From Pholiota molesta (Eukaryota > Basidiomycota > Agaricomycetes > Agaricales > Strophariaceae), in NCBI GenBank assembly GCA_014925825.1, contig JACGCK010000336.1, forward strand, positions 1 to 37,718: a stretch of DNA of 37,718 nucleotides, read 5' to 3'. Positions 32,807-37,718 of the stretch are shown here, piece by piece. The translations under genes and the position numbers were made by a program. Each line of letters opens with the position of its first letter. Position 1 is the stretch's first letter. Below the pieces are notes generated by a model that saw nothing but the letters and a program-made list of their open reading frames with translations, did no database searches and was not told where the DNA came from.

Positions 32807-32835
32807 GAAATCAACGAAACAACTTCGTTGATTTC
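32807..32835. repeat. Perfect 12-bp stem-loop
   Basis: GAAATCAACGAA and TTCGTTGATTTC surround the loop ACAAC. It sits where cassette copies 1, 2 and 4 have TTCAAC-type motifs, about 170 bp upstream of copy 5. Confidence 0.7.
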
Positions 32836-33006
32836 AATCTCTAACCACCCTTCTTCGCGGCAGCGTGCCCCTCCCCTCCAATGAGGGATGTGGGCCGGCT
32901 ACATGGCGAACAACGATGGAAGACCGCGGACGACGCGTGAACGACGACGACCGCGAACAATGGCGGACGACGCGAGACGAAGGAAACGGTGGGGCTAGAG
33001 AGCCAA

Positions 33007-33088
33007 GGGAAGACCCGGGAGTGGGAGATCCAATAGGTACGCTCCCAGATCCCTCCCTTACCCCCCCATCTGACCCCTCGAACTACAG
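33007..33088 (+). repeat. Cassette copy 5 with 52-nt intron
   Basis: GGGAAGACCCGGGAGTGGGA (33007-33026), then GATCCAATAG and intron 33037-33088 from GTACGC to CTACAG. It is flanked downstream by a GCCATCGACGGCG exon-like start and TTCGCCGAGCC. Confidence 0.65.
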
Positions 33089-34330
33089 GCCATCGACGGC
33101 GTTGACGTTCGCCGAGCCAGAAACGTCGACCACCGCCCCGACAGCCCCTCATTCCACTCCGCCTCGACTACCCTCCTCATCGACGACTCTCCCGCAAAGG
33201 CAGCATTGCAGCCGTGGAACCAGCTCTGTATCCGGGACTACGTACAGGGCATGCGGAATCTCAACCTGCTCGTCGTGGAGCGCGAGGCGCGCGCCTGTCC
33301 CAACTCGCGCCACCGCCATCGCATCGCAAGCACGCAGCAGTGAGCCAACAACCAGAGCCGAGCCCGCACCCTAGCGCAGCCGCCCAGCGCCAACGGTAGC
33401 ACCAACGACGACGGCGGCGTACAGAAGGTCATGGTCGACGGCGCGCTCGTCGGCTGGCGCGAGGAGGTTGTGCACCGCGTGCTCCGCGAGGCGGTGATGA
33501 TCGACGGGCACATGGTCGCCCCAGACAAGGCGGGGAGCACCTCACTGTCGCCCTTGCTGGCGTCTGGATAGTGCCGTCGCCTAGCTATGTGCTGCCAACC
33601 TGCCCATCATACTTGCCACACCCCTTGGGCCCCCCGTTTACCGTCTCTACGTGCAAAGGTGATTGCATTCGCAGTCCTCTGTGGCGTGGAGACGCAAGAC
33701 GCTTGTGGGCAGCCCCTACACTCTGTGAATCCTCAATGCGGATCACGAGCGATGCCCTACAGGAAGGATTGCGTCCATCATGTCAGTGGCAATCGGTGGT
33801 ACACTGGTACGGATTTGTCGGGACTGTTCCGGACATGCTCACACACGAGCTGAGCACGGATCGCCGCGGGGGGTGGCATGGCACAATGTGCTCACGAACC
33901 GGATGCTGCTACCGCTGCACAGGACGGTGGCAATCGGCGTGTGTGGGCTGCGAAGGTCAGAGGCAAGGACGAGTAAGGCAGACACCCATTGCCTCGCGGA
34001 CAACCCACCAACTGGCGGTGTGTTTCGGCTGGCGCCATCCTCCTCGGCGCCGCCGTCTGTTGTGCAGTGACCCCACCTGTTCAATCTCGTCAGCGTTGAG
34101 CATTGGTTAGGCCGGACGACTCACCCAATGGAGGCGAGAGTGTGTTCAAGTGGCGCCGGGTTGCTCAACGGATCCGATAATGGTGATGGGAGTCCGGGAC
34201 TTGATAGATGAATGGCCAGGGCACCACACTATCACAAGACCCAGATCTGTGCTTGATCCATAAGTTCCTTTACATACATTCCTGGCTGCATATATAGTAC
34301 CATTGTGCTTGTATGTGGGATATGTTGTAG
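33089..34330. other. GC-rich interior of element B, no gene supported
   Basis: Several overlapping open frames on both strands, none with a recognisable domain or codon preference I would trust. 33820-34080 has mildly protein-like frames without family features. Confidence 0.35.
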
Positions 34331-34864
34331 TCTGGCATCTTGAAAAAAACTTAGAACTGAGGCTCTTTTGGAAATCTTCATTGTATCTGACCGATTATTT
34401 ACACAATTGCTCAACTCTTCGTAGCTACTTAGTATCTGATCCCTATCTTAACCGACTGATATTAAAACAAACTTAAAACTGAGACCTTTAGAGATCTTAT
34501 TTGTATCTGACCAATTATTTATACACTTAGTCAAATCTTAGTAGCTAATTAGTATCTTATCCCTGTCATGAGGAACTGGCAATAAGACCAGGCACTTTAT
34601 TAAGAGTAGTAAGATATTATCCATGTCTTAAACATCTTATATAAGCTCTAAGATGTCTAAGCTGATTTGCCCTTTTGCTGATGTTGAGTAGAACGTCGAC
34701 CATGACGATGGTTGACCGCCACAAAACGCAAACATCCCAAACAAAATCGGCCCGAACTCCGTTACTCGTAATGCGTGCCACTGTCCACATGCGTGCCATT
34801 GACAACTTGTTCTGGCCCCCTTCATGATTATACCGCCTCATCGACTCAACTTTTCTACTGCCTG

Positions 34865-36307
34865 ATGTCATCCACGATACCTGCAAGCCCTATCAGTAAG
34901 GTCAACTACGACGTTCTTAGGGAGATTTTCGTGCACTGCCTCCCAGAACATCGGCTCGCGTATTTTGCAGTCAAACAACCGAACTTAAAGGTCGCTCCCA
35001 TGCTCCTATGCCACGTTTGCTCTTCCTGGAGAACAGTCGCGCTTGCAACAGCCAGATTATGGTCTCATCTATGCTATTCCCTCACCCTCGCGCTTGAAAC
35101 GGACAAATCCCACACATTTATCGCACAAGACGTAGAATTTCTGCAGTGGTGGAGGAAAAACCAAGGCGCGATACCTCCCTTTCTCCGCCTTTGTACCAAA
35201 AGCGCCCACAGATTGTACGATAATAGTGAGCTGGCGCAGGGCGGGAGTAATTTTGTCCTGGAATATGCAGCATCAGCGCAGTACCTCGAACTTGCTCCTT
35301 TCATCTGGACGCTAATTCACGTGAAGAGGCTGAAGAGCAAAGCCAGCTATTTGTTTGCGCCCTCCAACTCAAAGCTACATACGCTGGTGAGAAGAACGAA
35401 GAATATGGGCGCGGGGTTGAAACACTCTTTCTTTGATGCTCAAATTCTCTTCCAACCCAGCAATCTGCGGCGAATATCCATCAGTGGTCATTCTCGAATA
35501 AAGTACGACATCATTCCCATGTTTTGGTCGACGCTGACCCATATCTCGCTCTCGGAAATCGAGATATCCCTTACATACTGGTTCAACCTCCTCGATGGAC
35601 TTCCCAAACTGGAATGGGCGCACTTCGATATTGAGGAGCCATGCGAACACGAGGAGTGCGATCCACACACCAACATCACCCTTCCACACCTTTCCACGCT
35701 GCACATGGCGATACACGACAGTGAAGGGTCCTGGGAACACGTACAAATCAGCTCGCTCTTCACAAATGTCCATCTCCCTGCCGTCCGCACCCTCTCGTTA
35801 TCCTGGGACATATGTCAGCCAGAACATATCTGCTGCGTCGCCGCCGAGCTGTCCGCCATCCTCAAATCCGCACCCGCCGTGACGACGCTGGTGCTCGCGG
35901 AGACGTTCCTTGAGATGGCCCATCCGGACTTAGCTCCAGTGGATCGCGATGCGGAACGACACATAGTGCCGATCTGGGTGCACGCCGCCCACGTGGCGGA
36001 GCTGCGACTAGAGGCGCCCGGCTGCACCAAGAGGATGAAGATGAAGCCCTTAATCTGGGATATGCTGTTCACGGAGGGTAGATGGTTGGATTTACAGAAT
36101 ATGGCATGCCCTGTTCGAAGCGTGACGATTGCCGATCCTGCATTGGGCTTTATTGTGACCGGCGATTCCGATGATGCATTTATGGCAAGAATTCCAATCA
36201 AACTTGAACTTGCTCAGAAGGCACCGAATATTACCTTCCGATTCACTTTGCAATCAGGGACTGAAACGATTGAGAAACAAATGGAAGAATGGGAATCGAG
36301 TATGTAG
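34865..36307 (+). CDS. F-box-like protein, Agaricomycete type
   Basis: A single 480-residue open frame. Near the N-terminus, ISKVNYDVLREIFVHCLPEH followed by a variable stretch and LCHVCSSWRTVALATARLWS is the F-box-like helix pattern of the expanded Agaricomycete family. There the F-box usually recruits substrates to an SCF ubiquitin ligase through Skp1. The rest is leucine-rich and repeat-like (for example TLTHISLSEIEISLTYWF, VRTLSLSWDICQ), as in that family, with no catalytic domain. The frame opens earlier at 34775, but the ATG of MSSTIP at 34865 gives the usual short leader. No intron is needed. The gene starts about 180 bp from the end of element B, so that element may supply or disturb its promoter. 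Confidence 0.8.
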   Translation: MSSTIPASPISKVNYDVLREIFVHCLPEHRLAYFAVKQPNLKVAPMLLCHVCSSWRTVALATARLWSHLCYSLTLALETDKSHTFIAQDVEFLQWWRKNQGAIPPFLRLCTKSAHRLYDNSELAQGGSNFVLEYAASAQYLELAPFIWTLIHVKRLKSKASYLFAPSNSKLHTLVRRTKNMGAGLKHSFFDAQILFQPSNLRRISISGHSRIKYDIIPMFWSTLTHISLSEIEISLTYWFNLLDGLPKLEWAHFDIEEPCEHEECDPHTNITLPHLSTLHMAIHDSEGSWEHVQISSLFTNVHLPAVRTLSLSWDICQPEHICCVAAELSAILKSAPAVTTLVLAETFLEMAHPDLAPVDRDAERHIVPIWVHAAHVAELRLEAPGCTKRMKMKPLIWDMLFTEGRWLDLQNMACPVRSVTIADPALGFIVTGDSDDAFMARIPIKLELAQKAPNITFRFTLQSGTETIEKQMEEWESSM

Positions 36308-36363
36308 ATTTGCAGGCCCCGGTTACAGTACTCATTCTTTTCATATATACCCATGAGATTTTG

Positions 36364-37390
36364 CTAATAACGATGCTGCTCGATCTTATCCGATGTTATA
36401 GCGTAACTATTACGGTACCACATCAGGAAAAGGAAGCCATCTGAGGACAAGAACAACATAGACTCACCTTCAGAGACTGGAAGCTGTCGCCTTGGGATCC
36501 CGCCCAACAATCTCAGCACCACATATCCTCCCATCCCGCCACACGAACCCATGCCCGGCGCCTCCAAATCCTGTAGACCAACGTAGTCGCCCACCGATGA
36601 TTGCTCGCGCACCGTCGCGCCTCGGGATCGGCGCCGTAACATACTGTAAAGGAGACATCCATAAACGACAGCCGTTTTGGGAGAAAGACAGGGTAGGCAG
36701 GCTTACCTTCGAACATGGGGCTAGAGCGCCGGGGTCCGTCGAACCTCTTAATCATCCCATCTATCTCCTGTTCAAAATGAAATGCAGGTCCCAGTGATGG
36801 ATGGCACTACATGTTCAGCTTGAACCGCTCGTAGTTTGAACCATGTGCGGACGCGACCGTAGCTTTGTCAATCGGCAGCGCGACGGTGGACGGAACCCTT
36901 TGATTCCGGATGCAGTATTCTTGTGGTTGGGTTAGTGTAGTCGCATGTCTGGAGATAGGCGTTGTATACGTATCATTAGTCACATTGTGGTGGAACGAGT
37001 CGACTAAGAACCACTCACTGGATCGATACAAGGGCACCGGCCATTCCAAATGTGGATAAGAGTGTTCTCAGCAATTACTTTCTCGATGATCGATTTCTTC
37101 TGAACGGGTATAGCGGACATCTGGTTATATTATTCCATACTCGTGGTTACAACATATATGCCGTTTACAATAGCAATGATTTACCTATCGAAAGCGGCGC
37201 ATCCGTATCCTCCGACTGAAAAACGAACCATACTACGGGGGAAGCGTCAACAAAGAGGCCGCCCAAGGATGAAAGCGGCATGAACTTACCTTGAGTCGCC
37301 AGAGAGTTCTTCGAATGATCTCGACGCGATACATCCTTCCCCATCCTGCACCCGAAACCATACACGGCGTGTAGCAGCGAGCCGGGCTAT
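36364..37390 (-). CDS. Unrecognised multi-exon gene region
   Basis: Minus-strand exon-like pieces with plausible GT-AG borders: about 37385-37291 (MYRVEIIRRTLWRLK before GTAAGT), a short SEDTDAPLSI piece near 37220-37190, 37121-37021 (MSAIPVQKKSIIEKVIAENT through RCPCIDP), 36954-36808 (TLTQPQEYCIRNQR through ERFKLNM), 36768-36708 (IDGMIKRFDGPRRSSPMFE), and 36641-36471. Spacing and donor sites look like a real mushroom gene with many small exons. I cannot settle all frames or name a family. It could be decayed. Confidence 0.35.
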
Positions 37391-37424
37391 GAGCTGTTCG
37401 ATTCAGATCTCGTAGATTCAGATC

Positions 37425-37718
37425 TCGTAGATGACCGTGGGGGCGTTGTGAGCAACGTCGGCATCGACAGGCAGCGCGAGGGCGAGGAGGCGGGCGACGA
37501 GCCTTCTGCTAGCTCGAGATCAACGACACGGCTGCGAATATGGATGAGCACGGAGTGCAATAGAATGAATGAGGGAGTACAAATACATACATTTGCAAGC
37601 CACTAAACTTCTCGCGCTTCTGCTGCCTGCTCTGGAAGGCGACTGCATGGTTCCCAAGGAGACGGGCCGCGCGATTGCTGGCGCCGAGGCCCGCGCATCG
37701 ATGATCGAGGGGTGAGAA
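37425..37718 (-). CDS. Partial exons at the window edge
   Basis: Minus strand: an edge exon around 37718-37592 open in two frames, then a CAG acceptor near 37543 and an exon that can read RRLVARLLALALPVDADVAH and end YEI-stop near 37425. This could be the 3' end of a gene lying mostly right of the window. Family unknown. Confidence 0.25.

Larger units (their letters stand above)
31403..34683. mobile_element. Element B: CATCA-terminus non-autonomous transposon
   Basis: Perfect 18-bp terminal inverted repeats CATCAGCAAAAGGGCAAA (31403-31420 and 34666-34683) are flanked by TT on each side. AT-rich subterminal zones (31420-31740 and 34330-34660) repeat ACTTAAGA, TAAGTGCTTA and CTTAGTA-type units. 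The interior is GC rich, carries cassette copy 5 (33007-33088), and has no transposase. Length, 2-bp flank and CATCA start parallel element A. Confidence 0.7.

Overview
The window looks like a repeat-dense stretch of a mushroom-forming basidiomycete (Agaricomycetes) nuclear genome. The basis is: short GT-AG introns of about 50-65 nt; a CxC5/CxC6 'cysteine cluster associated with KDZ transposases' gene, a family known from this group; an F-box gene of the type common in Agaricales; an MLKL-like helical-domain gene; and several fungal DNA transposon types. Only two genes read as intact: a hAT transposase (27426-30717, minus) and an F-box protein (34865-36307, plus). Most other coding material is broken host gene or broken transposon gene.

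Layout. 1-2319 is a giant palindrome (P1), probably running past the left edge. 2785-3005 is a diverged terminus of a foldback family also seen at 6448-10661. 3189-4021 (minus) is the 5' part of an MLKL/HeLo-like helical-domain gene. 4771-17418 is bounded by imperfect inverted repeats and a 9-bp direct repeat (GGGGGTTGG). Between them lie two convergent genes: a cysteine-motif gene (5179-14430, plus) and a CxC5/CxC6 gene with a KDZ-like catalytic C-terminus (14572-17251, minus). I read this as a dead two-gene transposon of about 4.7 kb, later swollen by a 6.1-kb TIR element (5524-11630, itself holding the foldback element), a 1.43-kb non-autonomous hAT element (11725-13153) and about 0.4 kb of insertion in the CxC gene.

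17428-25290 holds two decayed PCNA-like copies (17652-18290 and 24352-25270) with related upstream sequence, plus two copies of an unknown block. Between them sit a second giant palindrome (P2, 19225-21755, 8-bp target duplication) and a PIF/Harbinger-like MITE (22269-22901). 25291-27139 is degenerate. An apparently autonomous hAT element (27140-31027) follows, then a second CATCA-terminus element (31403-34683), the F-box gene, and an unrecognised multi-exon gene region on the minus strand to the right edge.

Two themes tie the window together. First, a spliced-looking cassette (about 34 nt ending at a GT donor, then a 51-57 nt intron) occurs five times, inside three different transposon types. 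Second, P1 and P2 have unrelated outer arms but share the same roughly 350-bp core. Both patterns suggest modules moving between element types.
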